Part shown: positions 1 to 4,626 of the stretch, in pieces
Numbering within the stretch: position 1 is the stretch's first letter
Layout of the letters: every line of letters begins with the position of its first letter
Assembly: GCA_947165745.1 (NCBI GenBank)
Contig: CAMVBO010000118.1
Location: forward strand, 1-6,084
Length of the DNA stretch: 6,084 nt
Reading direction: 5' to 3'
From: an uncultured Clostridia bacterium
GTDB lineage: Bacteria > Bacillota_A > Clostridia > Christensenellales > Aristaeellaceae
Notes under the pieces: generated by a model
What the model was told of the DNA's origin: nothing
Seen by the model: the letters and a program-made list of their open reading frames with translations, nothing else
The model's database searches: none
Translations under genes and position numbers: made by a program

Positions 1-601
1 GGCCCTCGTTCTGGGCGACGAAGTTCTTGGCGGGCTCGTTGTCGATGACCACGCAATCCTCCTTGCCGGCCAGCAGCGCGGCCACGGCGGCGCCGCCGGA
101 CTTGTAGGCGTCCGCCGTGCCCAGGCCCTCGTCCTCATAATCCCAAGTGCAGTACAGCGCGCCGGTGGTGCCCTGCTGCACGCCGATCTTCACGGTGCCC
201 TTGTCGGCGATGATGTCCTCGATGCTCTCGTAGGCGGAATCCGCAGGCACGATGATCACCTGGATGCCGGTGGCGTAGCTGTCGGTGAACTGCACGATCT
301 CCTTGCGCTCGTCGGTCACGGTCATGCCGGCGGCGGCGAAGTCATACTTGTGATCCTTGACGCCGGGGATGCAGGCGTCGAAGTCGATGTCCTCGATCTT
401 CAGGTCGTAGCCGATCTTCGCGCACACGGCCGCGGCGATCTCGGCGTCGATGCCGATGACCACGTCGGGGTCGTCGCCGTAGAACTCATAGGGCGGGAAC
501 TGGGCGTTGGTGCACATGGTCAGGGTGCCGTTCTCCGCCAGGGCGGCGAAGGCGGACAGGATCATCATGGCGGCAATCAGCATTGCGATGAGCTTCTTCA
601 T
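1..601 (-). CDS. Amino-acid ABC transporter substrate-binding protein (family 3), C-terminus cut by window edge
   Basis: This is the extracellular solute-binding protein of a polar amino-acid ABC uptake system; it captures the ligand outside the membrane and hands it to the permease. The first 200 residues are visible. Residues 1-22 form a signal peptide (MKK start, hydrophobic core, ALA before EN). It has no lipobox cysteine, so a plain type I signal is predicted rather than the lipoprotein form common in Gram-positives. The mature part shows family hallmarks: FPPYEF near 35-40, GIDAEIA near 50-56, and AAAGMTVTDER near 89-99, whose Arg99 is the usual carboxylate-binding position. GVQQGTTG follows near 140-147 and VVID near 184-187, with the usual ligand-contacting Asp. 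The start is set by GGAGG at 610-614, 8 nt upstream. Permease and ATPase genes would be expected past the left edge. The exact amino acid transported cannot be told. Confidence 0.95.
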   Translation of the reverse strand, partial: MKKLIAMLIAAMMILSAFAALAENGTLTMCTNAQFPPYEFYGDDPDVVIGIDAEIAAAVCAKIGYDLKIEDIDFDACIPGVKDHKYDFAAAGMTVTDERKEIVQFTDSYATGIQVIIVPADSAYESIEDIIADKGTVKIGVQQGTTGALYCTWDYEDEGLGTADAYKSGGAAVAALLAGKEDCVVIDNEPAKNFVAQNEG

Positions 602-651
602 TTTATGTACCTCCAATATTTTGCGGAGCTGTCTCCGTTGAAGTTGGCCTG

Positions 652-680
652 ATTATACAACCATATGCGTTAAAATGCAA
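652..680 (-). promoter_or_regulatory. Sigma-A promoter of the binding-protein gene
   Basis: On the minus strand a perfect -10 TATAAT (652-657) is preceded at 17 bp by TTGCAT (675-680), a weak -35. The expected transcript has a leader of about 45 nt. That leader contains a small hairpin, CGGAG/CTCCG (624-637), before the ribosome binding site at 610-614. Confidence 0.75.
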
Positions 681-719
681 GCCGTATTCATAAAAATTAA
701 CCTGATATGCGCAATTATT

Positions 720-752
720 GCATAAAAATACCGCTTAGCGGCATTTTTATGC
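720..752 (-). terminator. Terminator of the SIR2-like gene, possibly bidirectional
   Basis: A 15-bp inverted repeat (720-734 and 738-752) has a TTA loop and one G-T wobble. The GC core CCGC/GCGG is flanked by an A-run on one side and a T-run on the other, so either strand would end in U-rich RNA. It begins 7 bp past the stop codon of the SIR2-like gene. The only convergent candidate is that gene, so it is assigned to the minus strand. Confidence 0.85.
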
Positions 753-759
753 ACTCCGA

Positions 760-1734
760 TCATTCGTCGTACTCGAAGCTCAGGCACTCCCCCTTGAGCC
801 GCGCCTCGATGTCGTCGATGACGATGCGATAGTATTCCGTGTAGTCGGCGTAGTCGTACACCCGGTTCACCTCGCCGCCGATGGACTTCAGCAGCGCGCA
901 CACCGGGTCGGACTTGGCCTGCCGGTCCTGATAGGCGATCAGCCGCCCCACCCGGGCGTTCTCCCGGGCCTTGCGCTCGGCGGCCCACCACAGGTCGAAC
1001 TCGGAGAAGTCGTAGCCGAAGCCCACGGTGTACACGTCGCCCAGTATGAACCAGTCCGTCCAGCTTCGGGGCGTCACCAGACGGCGGGCGTTCACCGCGT
1101 CCTGGAAGGCGTTTTTCAGCTGGCGGTTGTACTTCTGCAGCCGGGAAATCGTCTTGGCGTAGCTGTAGTAGCTGAGGATCATGGAGTCCGGGCGGCCCAG
1201 GTCGCCATGGATGTGCCACACCGGCAGCGGCGGCAGGCCCTTCCTGTCCATGATATAGCAGAAGTGCAGGTTGTCCTTGCGATAGACCGAGCCGTCCATG
1301 CAGGCCAGCGTGCGGCGGCGATCCTCCTTGCCGAAGTGGTCCTGCCCCAGCAGCACGCCCTCCGCCTCGTAGGTGTAATTGGTGGTCAGCACGCAGTCCC
1401 AGGGCAGGCGCAGCAGCCGCTTCAGGGTGTCGGTGACGCAGGCCTCGATGGGCTCAAACTCCGCCGCCGCCCGCAGCCGGGCTCCCTCCACGTCCACGCC
1501 GCAGAGGGCCTCCACCCGCATGGCCAGCGGGATGTCCCGCAGCACCTGGTCGGGAATTTCGTCGTTCACTGCAATGCGCTGCAAGAGCGCCTCCCAGCTC
1601 ACGCCGCCCCGAAGCCGCAGGATGCCGTTGCCCAGCAGCAGCACCCGGGGAAAGCGTTGGGCCGCCAGGTTGATGTCATAGCGCGGCAGGATCTTGATCC
1701 GTCCCCCGCCCGCGTATTGGCTGTGATCGTCCAT
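760..1734 (-). CDS. Stand-alone SIR2-like domain protein (SIR2_2-type)
   Basis: This 324-residue protein looks like a single Sir2-type NAD-binding Rossmann domain. Visible motifs, in order: LLLGNGI (32-38) followed by GGVSWEALL (43-51), matching the degenerate nucleotide-binding loop; VLTTNYTYE (115-123), the TTNY motif; WHIHGD (173-178), the HG signature with the likely catalytic histidine; and ILGDVYTVGFGYDFSEFD (230-247), the closing nucleotide-binding motif. There is no signal peptide or membrane segment, so it should be cytoplasmic. Relatives of this SIR2-like group include NAD-degrading effectors of bacterial anti-phage systems (ThsA, DSR proteins, SIR2-HerA, SIR2-pAgo), but many are uncharacterised. 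No second domain or partner gene is seen, so a defence role is inference. The start has AAGGAAG 7 nt upstream (1742-1748), and the gene has its own promoter and terminator. Base composition resembles its neighbours. Confidence 0.88.
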   Translation of the reverse strand: MDDHSQYAGGGRIKILPRYDINLAAQRFPRVLLLGNGILRLRGGVSWEALLQRIAVNDEIPDQVLRDIPLAMRVEALCGVDVEGARLRAAAEFEPIEACVTDTLKRLLRLPWDCVLTTNYTYEAEGVLLGQDHFGKEDRRRTLACMDGSVYRKDNLHFCYIMDRKGLPPLPVWHIHGDLGRPDSMILSYYSYAKTISRLQKYNRQLKNAFQDAVNARRLVTPRSWTDWFILGDVYTVGFGYDFSEFDLWWAAERKARENARVGRLIAYQDRQAKSDPVCALLKSIGGEVNRVYDYADYTEYYRIVIDDIEARLKGECLSFEYDE

Positions 1735-1765
1735 GGGAATACTTCCTTATAGATGTGATACCTGT

Positions 1766-1774
1766 ATTATAACA
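1766..1774 (-). promoter_or_regulatory. Extended -10 promoter of the SIR2-like gene
   Basis: The minus strand reads TGTTATAAT here, a perfect TATAAT with the TGn extension. No good -35 lies 16-18 bp upstream, which the extended -10 could compensate for. A small inverted repeat, GCACA/TGTGC (around 1791-1806), lies just upstream. Confidence 0.7.
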
Positions 1775-1849
1775 CGTTTTTCCGCCGTGCGCACATTCAT
1801 TTGTGCAAAGAAACGACCGGTTTTTGGATATATAACTGGAAGCCCACAT

Positions 1850-1929
1850 GCGCCGGACGAGCGCGAAACGCGCCACGGATTCGGAGCAGGAACGATTCAT
1901 GGCTTCCTGAGCGCCCCGTCCGCCGGCGC
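1850..1929. other. Nested inverted repeats that can form a three-way junction
   Basis: An outer stem, GCGCCGG (1850-1856) with CCGGCGC (1923-1929), encloses two hairpins. One is GCGCG-AAA-CGCGC (1861-1873); the other is CAGGAA (1887-1892) with TTCCTG (1904-1909). CGGACG (1854-1859) and CGTCCG (1917-1922) offer an alternative closing stem. It lies between the SH3-protein terminator and the SIR2-gene promoter, outside any gene. No promoter of its own is clear. GC-rich DNA gives such pairings by chance, so this is only a candidate structured element. Confidence 0.35.
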
Positions 1930-1968
1930 AATATAAAGCGCGGGGACGGCATGAACGCCGTCCCCGCG
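1930..1968 (-). terminator. Terminator of the SH3-like protein gene
   Basis: A perfect 12-bp stem (1939-1950 with 1957-1968) has a 6-nt loop. On the minus strand it is followed by CTTTATATT, a moderate U-tract. It begins 21 bp after the stop codon of the gene ending at 1990. The plus-strand side has no T-run, so it is read as minus-strand only. Confidence 0.85.
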
Positions 1969-1989
1969 TATGGAACCCCTGCATATGGA

Positions 1990-2451
1990 TTATTTCGTGC
2001 GGATGTCGGCCAGCTTGGAAACCTTCACGAAGGCATACAGGCCCTTTTTGCCGGTGGTCTGCACCAGCGCCCAGTTGCCGGAGATGGCGCACACCTTCAC
2101 GGAGTAGTTCTTCCGCACCTTGTAGGATTTGGCGGAGGTGCTGGCCTGCTGATAGATCTTGGTGCCCTTCACAATGGTGGCCAGATAGTCGCTGGGAATG
2201 TCGGTATGCACGAGATCGGAGGCATCCACATACACCACCTTGCCGTTCACATAGATTTCGGCGCTGTCGTGATAGGAATTCACCAGCACGGAAGTGCCCG
2301 CGGAAACGGTGCCCACATAGTGGGTCATCGCGGCGTCGGCATAGCATTTGGTGGCGGTGGCGGTCAGGTCGCCGGTATAGGCCAGTGCGGAGCCGCAGAA
2401 AAGGGTCAGCAACAGGGCCATCGACAGGATGGCGACAAACGTCTTTTTCAT
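1990..2451 (-). CDS. Secreted protein with two SH3-like repeats
   Basis: This 153-residue exported protein has a clear signal peptide at 1-24 (MKK start, long Leu/Ala core, SALA before YT). The mature part appears to be two bacterial SH3-like (SH3b) units, roughly 32-80 and 93-147. Each has a K-x-Y start, a central small-residue stretch, a V-x-V strand and a closing Y/F-V-x-x-S-x-L motif (YVDASDL near 74-80, FVKVSKL near 141-147). Such domains commonly bind cell wall or other surface ligands. No catalytic domain is attached, so a binding or envelope role is inferred rather than lysis. GGAGG (2461-2465) lies 9 nt upstream and supports the start. The gene stands alone, with its own promoter and terminator. 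The specific function is unknown. Confidence 0.85.
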   Translation of the reverse strand: MKKTFVAILSMALLLTLFCGSALAYTGDLTATATKCYADAAMTHYVGTVSAGTSVLVNSYHDSAEIYVNGKVVYVDASDLVHTDIPSDYLATIVKGTKIYQQASTSAKSYKVRKNYSVKVCAISGNWALVQTTGKKGLYAFVKVSKLADIRTK

Positions 2452-2486
2452 ATGTAGGTTCCTCCCATGAGCGATTTGCTGGGGTG

Positions 2487-2516
2487 ATTATATCACCGGA
2501 ATTTTACACCAGGCAA
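2487..2516 (-). promoter_or_regulatory. Promoter of the SH3-like protein gene with a palindrome on the -10
   Basis: The minus strand has TTGCCT (2511-2516), an 18-bp spacer, then TATAAT (2487-2492). A perfect 15-bp interrupted palindrome, GGTGAT-TAT-ATCACC (2483-2497), covers the -10 box. That is where a dimeric repressor would block RNA polymerase. The operator reading is inference; the promoter elements and the symmetry are visible. Confidence 0.7.
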
Positions 2517-2652
2517 TAAATTGCCGCATTTTAAATAGTATTTATACATTTTCGATACATTTCACATTTTTATCAATAACAAAGTCTAATTTATGTCGTT
2601 TTGGGCTGCAAGCCGACCAAATTGTGACAAAAATACGCCTTCAAAAGCCCTG

Positions 2653-2681
2653 AAAAATGGGTCTGGCGCAGCGCCAGACCC
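2653..2681 (-). terminator. Strong terminator, probably of deoC
   Basis: A perfect 11-bp inverted repeat (2659-2669 and 2671-2681) is centred on one base; in RNA the inner pairs would open into a loop. On the minus strand it is followed by ATTTTTC. The nearest minus-strand gene upstream is deoC, whose stop codon is about 208 bp away. The 160-bp palindromic element occupies most of that gap. Confidence 0.8.
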
Positions 2682-2713
2682 AAGTCGGTTATTTCATATT
2701 GTAACAATCCCTT

Positions 2714-2873
2714 GAGTGTGTTTCTAAAATGAGACATGTGCAGTTTCGAGTGGATTGGGCTGCATTTCAAGGCGGTTTTCCGCAGGCTTAGTGGCGCTAA
2801 GTCAAGGGAAACCAACGCAGAAATGCAGTTCAAGGCGCCGAAAATGCATCTTGGGGAATTTAGAAACACGCTC
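2714..2873. mobile_element. 160-bp palindromic MITE-like element, copy 1
   Basis: The ends are GAGTGTGTTTCTAAA and its inverted copy TTTAGAAACACGCTC, with one mismatch over 15 bp, flanked on both sides by TT (2712-2713 and 2874-2875). Inside, CTGCATTTC (2760-2768) and GAAATGCAG (2820-2828) are placed symmetrically, so the whole unit folds back on itself. It aligns without gaps to copy 2 at 4086-4245, at about 80% identity by eye. It encodes no transposase, so it would be non-autonomous. A 2-bp duplication fits IS630/Tc1-type transposition, but no parent element is visible. It starts 15 bp past the deoC stop codon. Confidence 0.82.
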
Positions 2874-2888
2874 TTGTGCTTATTGGTA

Positions 2889-3539
2889 TTATTCCGTCAC
2901 GATGGCGATGCCGCTGCTGGCGCCGATGCGGGTGGCCCCCGCCTCGATCATCGCCAGGGCCTCCGCCCGGTTGTGGATGCCGCCGGCGGCCTTCACGCCC
3001 ATGTCCGCTCCCACCGTCTCGCGCATCAGCTTCACGTCGCGCACCGTCGCGCCGGCCTTGGAAAAGCCGGTGGAGGTCTTGACGAAGTCGGCCTTTGCCC
3101 GCACGGCAGCCTGGCATGCCTTGACCTTCTCCTCGTCGGTGAGCAGGCAGGTCTCGATGATGACCTTCAGCGCGGCCTCGCCGCAGGCGGCCTTGACGGC
3201 AGCGATATCCTCCTCCACCTTGGCCCAGTCGCCATCCTTGGCGGCGCCGATGTCGATGACCATGTCCACCTCCCGCGCGCCGTTGCGCACGGCCACGGCC
3301 GTCTCGGCGGCCTTGCTCTCGGTGGGAATCGCGCCCAGGGGGAACCCCACCACGCAGCAGGGCGTCACGTCGCTGCCCTCCAGCAGCTTCGCCGCCAGGG
3401 CGATGCGCCCGGGGTTCACGCACACGGAGGCAAAGTGGTAAGCCTTCGCCTCGTCGCACAGCTTTTCGATCTGCGCGGCGGTGGCGTCGGGCTTGAGCAG
3501 GGTGTGGTCGATGTATTTGGCCAGTTCTATCGCGTTCAT
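2889..3539 (-). CDS. deoC: Deoxyribose-phosphate aldolase
   Basis: This class I aldolase cleaves 2-deoxy-D-ribose 5-phosphate to glyceraldehyde 3-phosphate and acetaldehyde, the last step of deoxynucleoside breakdown, in the cytoplasm. The 216-residue form has the full family length. It shows YIDHTLLKP (9-17), EVDMVIDIG (90-98) with the proton-relay Asp92, and DFVKTSTGF (151-159) with the Schiff-base Lys154. GVKAAGGI (181-188) carries the second active-site Lys183, and GASSG (206-210) is the phosphate-binding loop. An in-frame ATG lies six codons further upstream (3557) but has no ribosome binding site. The chosen ATG has GGAG 8 nt upstream, and the promoter would leave a leader of about 30 nt. 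It has its own near-consensus promoter. No other deo gene is in the window. Confidence 0.96.
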   Translation of the reverse strand: MNAIELAKYIDHTLLKPDATAAQIEKLCDEAKAYHFASVCVNPGRIALAAKLLEGSDVTPCCVVGFPLGAIPTESKAAETAVAVRNGAREVDMVIDIGAAKDGDWAKVEEDIAAVKAACGEAALKVIIETCLLTDEEKVKACQAAVRAKADFVKTSTGFSKAGATVRDVKLMRETVGADMGVKAAGGIHNRAEALAMIEAGATRIGASSGIAIVTE

Positions 3540-3547
3540 GGCAATCA

Positions 3548-3551
3548 CTCC
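3548..3551 (-). promoter_or_regulatory. Ribosome binding site that decides the deoC start
   Basis: GGAG on the minus strand is 8 nt from the ATG at 3539. The alternative ATG at 3557 is preceded by AT-rich sequence with no Shine-Dalgarno match, so the shorter protein is preferred. Confidence 0.75.
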
Positions 3552-3575
3552 GTTCATATTAATGGATCTGGTTCA

Positions 3576-3603
3576 ATTATACCGCCGCCGTCAGGTTTGT
3601 CAA
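3576..3603 (-). promoter_or_regulatory. Near-consensus sigma-A promoter of deoC
   Basis: TTGACA (3598-3603) and TATAAT (3576-3581) are both perfect and are separated by 16 bp, predicting strong transcription starting near 3569. An inverted repeat, CAACCG (3601-3606) with CGGTTG (3623-3628), overlaps the outer half of the -35. It could be an operator, but no regulator gene is nearby. Confidence 0.9.
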
Positions 3604-3753
3604 CCGTCTGCCCGACTGCGGTCGGTTGTTTCATATCTGATACCCGGTGCGCCCGGGGTGGGACATCCTTTCTTAACGGCGCCGAATTTTGTTACAAATT
3701 TTGGGTTAAAACTGCATACTGCCCAATGTATATACAGTGCATGCACCACGCAG

Positions 3754-3867
3754 AAATCCACACTATCCACATGGTTATCCACAGAAATTGGGGGTAAAAG
3801 CCCCCTGTTGACGGGATTTTGCGGGTTTTTGCACAATTTCAGGGGCGATGCATAAAAATTTTCCACA
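3754..3867 (+). promoter_or_regulatory. Cluster of DnaA-box-like sequences, all in one orientation
   Basis: TTATCCACA at 3775-3783 is the strict DnaA box. TTTTGCACA (3827-3835) and TTTTCCACA (3859-3867) both fit the relaxed consensus TTWTNCACA. CTATCCACA (3763-3771) differs by one base and AAATCCACA (3754-3762) by two. The first three share ATCCACA and start 9 and 12 bp apart. No dnaA or dnaN gene is in the window, so this is either a secondary DnaA-binding site or an origin-like region away from dnaA. Confidence 0.6.
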
Positions 3868-3884
3868 GACCTCGGTCTGTTTTT
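3865..3884 (+). terminator. Terminator-like hairpin with no upstream gene
   Basis: ACAGACC (3865-3871) and GGTCTGT (3874-3880) form a short perfect stem that runs into TTTTT on the plus strand. No plus-strand gene precedes it, so it would terminate an unannotated RNA or stray transcription, or be coincidental. Its left arm overlaps the last DnaA-box-like sequence. Confidence 0.4.
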
Positions 3885-4030
3885 GTCCAGTTTCCTTCCA
3901 GATTCGGGCCGCTTTGTGACTTTTCTGGCCCCTGAGCTTCCAATTTCCGTCATAATTCCAGGGTGAAAATCCCGTCAAATCGGATTGAGCCGGGTTTATC
4001 CCCGGATCACAGCCCCTAAAATATGTCAAT

Positions 4031-4060
4031 TTTATTGCAAATTATTGCAATTCTATTGAA
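4031..4060. repeat. Three tandem AT-rich 10-mers
   Basis: TTTATTGCAA (4031-4040), ATTATTGCAA (4041-4050) and TTCTATTGAA (4051-4060) follow each other directly. TTATTGCAA is repeated exactly at a 10-bp step and the third unit is degenerate. The setting is AT-rich, like a DNA-unwinding element, but could equally be a protein-binding site or chance. Confidence 0.5.
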
Positions 4061-4085
4061 TCGGTGCTTTGTTGCGTATGCGTTA

Positions 4086-4245
4086 GAGTGTGTTTCTAAA
4101 GTCCGGGATGTGCAGTTTCGAGCGTATCAGGCTGCATTTCAAGGCGATTTTCCGAAGGCTTACTGGTTGCAAGTCGAGGAAAAGCAACACAGAAATGCAG
4201 CCTTAGACGCCGAAAATGCATGTTCAGGATTTTAGAAACACACTC
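4086..4245. mobile_element. 160-bp palindromic MITE-like element, copy 2
   Basis: The terminal inverted repeats are a perfect 15 bp (GAGTGTGTTTCTAAA and its complement), flanked by TA on both sides (4084-4085 and 4246-4247). Pairing between the arms continues inward with wobbles and mismatches, including CTGCATTTC (4132-4140) with GAAATGCAG (4192-4200). It is better paired than copy 1, suggesting it is the less decayed copy. It starts 18 bp beyond the stop codon of the PF04020 membrane protein gene. No transposase is encoded. Confidence 0.85.
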
Positions 4246-4263
4246 TAGGCGGGCGTCTTCGCG

Positions 4264-4626
4264 TTACTTCCTTCCCCCCGCCACGGCGCAGATCGTGTTG
4301 ATCAGCACGGCGGTGAGCACGCAATACATAAATCCCGGCGCGGAAAACCCCTTCACCAGATAATCGCAGGCGTAGATCAGGCCCACGTCGATCACCATGC
4401 CGAACAGCCCCAGGGTCAGGCAGCCCAGCGGTGCGGACAGCAGCCGCAGCACGGGCCGCAGCACCAGATGGGCCACACCCAGCAGCGCCCCCGTCACCAG
4501 CGCGGGCTTCAAAGTCTCCAGCGTCAATTCGCCCTCATACGCGCCAAACATGATCGCCACGGTGGGCACCGCCAGCGTGCAGCAGAGGAACACGATCGTC
4601 CAGCGCCCGCCCCGCCTGTTTCTCAC
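4264..4626 (-). CDS. PF04020 (phage holin 4_2 / YvlD-like) membrane protein
   Basis: This 120-residue integral membrane protein is rich in hydrophobic stretches at about 10-29, 41-60, 68-90 and 98-116, consistent with four membrane passes. The section HLVLRPVLRLLSAPLGCLTLGLFGMVIDVGLIY (53-85) matches the signature of the PF04020 family: an RP-x-L-x-L-L segment, a P-L-x-x-L-T-L-G-L-F turn, then a hydrophobic helix. GF-SAPGF follows at 93-99. Despite the 'phage holin' name, family members are mostly chromosomal and of unknown or envelope-related function; no prophage genes are nearby. A GTG start is chosen because GGAGG (4637-4641) lies 10 nt upstream and GTGA overlaps the stop codon of the preceding pseudouridine synthase gene. 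An ATG at 4677 would need a 51-nt overlap and gives a charged extension. Confidence 0.88.
   Translation of the reverse strand: MRNRRGGRWTIVFLCCTLAVPTVAIMFGAYEGELTLETLKPALVTGALLGVAHLVLRPVLRLLSAPLGCLTLGLFGMVIDVGLIYACDYLVKGFSAPGFMYCVLTAVLINTICAVAGGRK

Larger units (their letters stand above)
2452..2888. other. Intergenic region between the SH3-like gene and deoC
   Basis: There is no gene here. In order it holds the ribosome binding site and promoter of the SH3-like gene, then an AT-rich stretch (about 2498-2600). That stretch contains two direct copies of ATACATTT (2544-2551 and 2555-2562), 11 bp apart. The deoC terminator (2653-2681) and the first 160-bp palindromic element (2714-2873) follow. 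Open frames crossing the element are by-products of its sequence and lack start signals. Confidence 0.7.
3604..4085. other. Non-coding region with DnaA boxes, palindromes and nested repeats
   Basis: About 480 bp between the deoC promoter and the second palindromic element carry no convincing gene. The longest open frame, on the minus strand at 3600-3953, has no ribosome binding site and runs through the repeats. In order the stretch holds a pair of adjacent 10-bp palindromes (3727-3746), five DnaA-box-like sequences (3754-3867), a hairpin with a T-run (3865-3884), a perfect 13-bp inverted pair (3808-3820 and 3966-3978), and an AT-rich run of tandem 10-mers (4031-4060). Base composition is clearly more AT-rich than the flanking genes. 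Confidence 0.7.

Noticed and set aside
2591..2869. 92-codon minus-strand open frame through palindromic element copy 1
   Set aside because: It runs through the element and the deoC terminator hairpin and starts inside the element's terminal repeat with no ribosome binding site.
3754..3783. CRISPR array or plasmid iterons, considered because ATCCACA is repeated three times
   Set aside because: Repeats are only 7 bp with 9- and 12-bp steps and no spacers; no cas or rep gene is nearby. DnaA-type boxes explain them better.
2736..3797. 353-codon plus-strand open frame opposite deoC
   Set aside because: It is antisense to deoC and runs across the palindromic element and the deoC promoter; the minus strand encodes a complete aldolase.
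3600..3953. 117-codon open frame on the minus strand in the non-coding region upstream of deoC
   Set aside because: It has no ribosome binding site, crosses the deoC -35 region, the DnaA boxes and several palindromes, lacks recognisable domains and has a composition unlike the flanking genes.
4023..4235. 70-codon plus-strand open frame covering most of element copy 2
   Set aside because: It spans the AT-rich 10-mers and the palindrome, has no ribosome binding site and shows no family signature; the repeat explains the sequence.
2714..4245. Composite transposon carrying deoC between the two palindromic elements
   Set aside because: The flanking dinucleotides differ (TT and TA) and each copy has its own matching pair, so two independent insertions fit better; no transposase is present.
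4264..4626. Phage lysis module, suggested by the 'phage holin' family name
   Set aside because: PF04020 members are mostly chromosomal; the gene is coupled to a pseudouridine synthase gene and no endolysin or phage structural gene is present.
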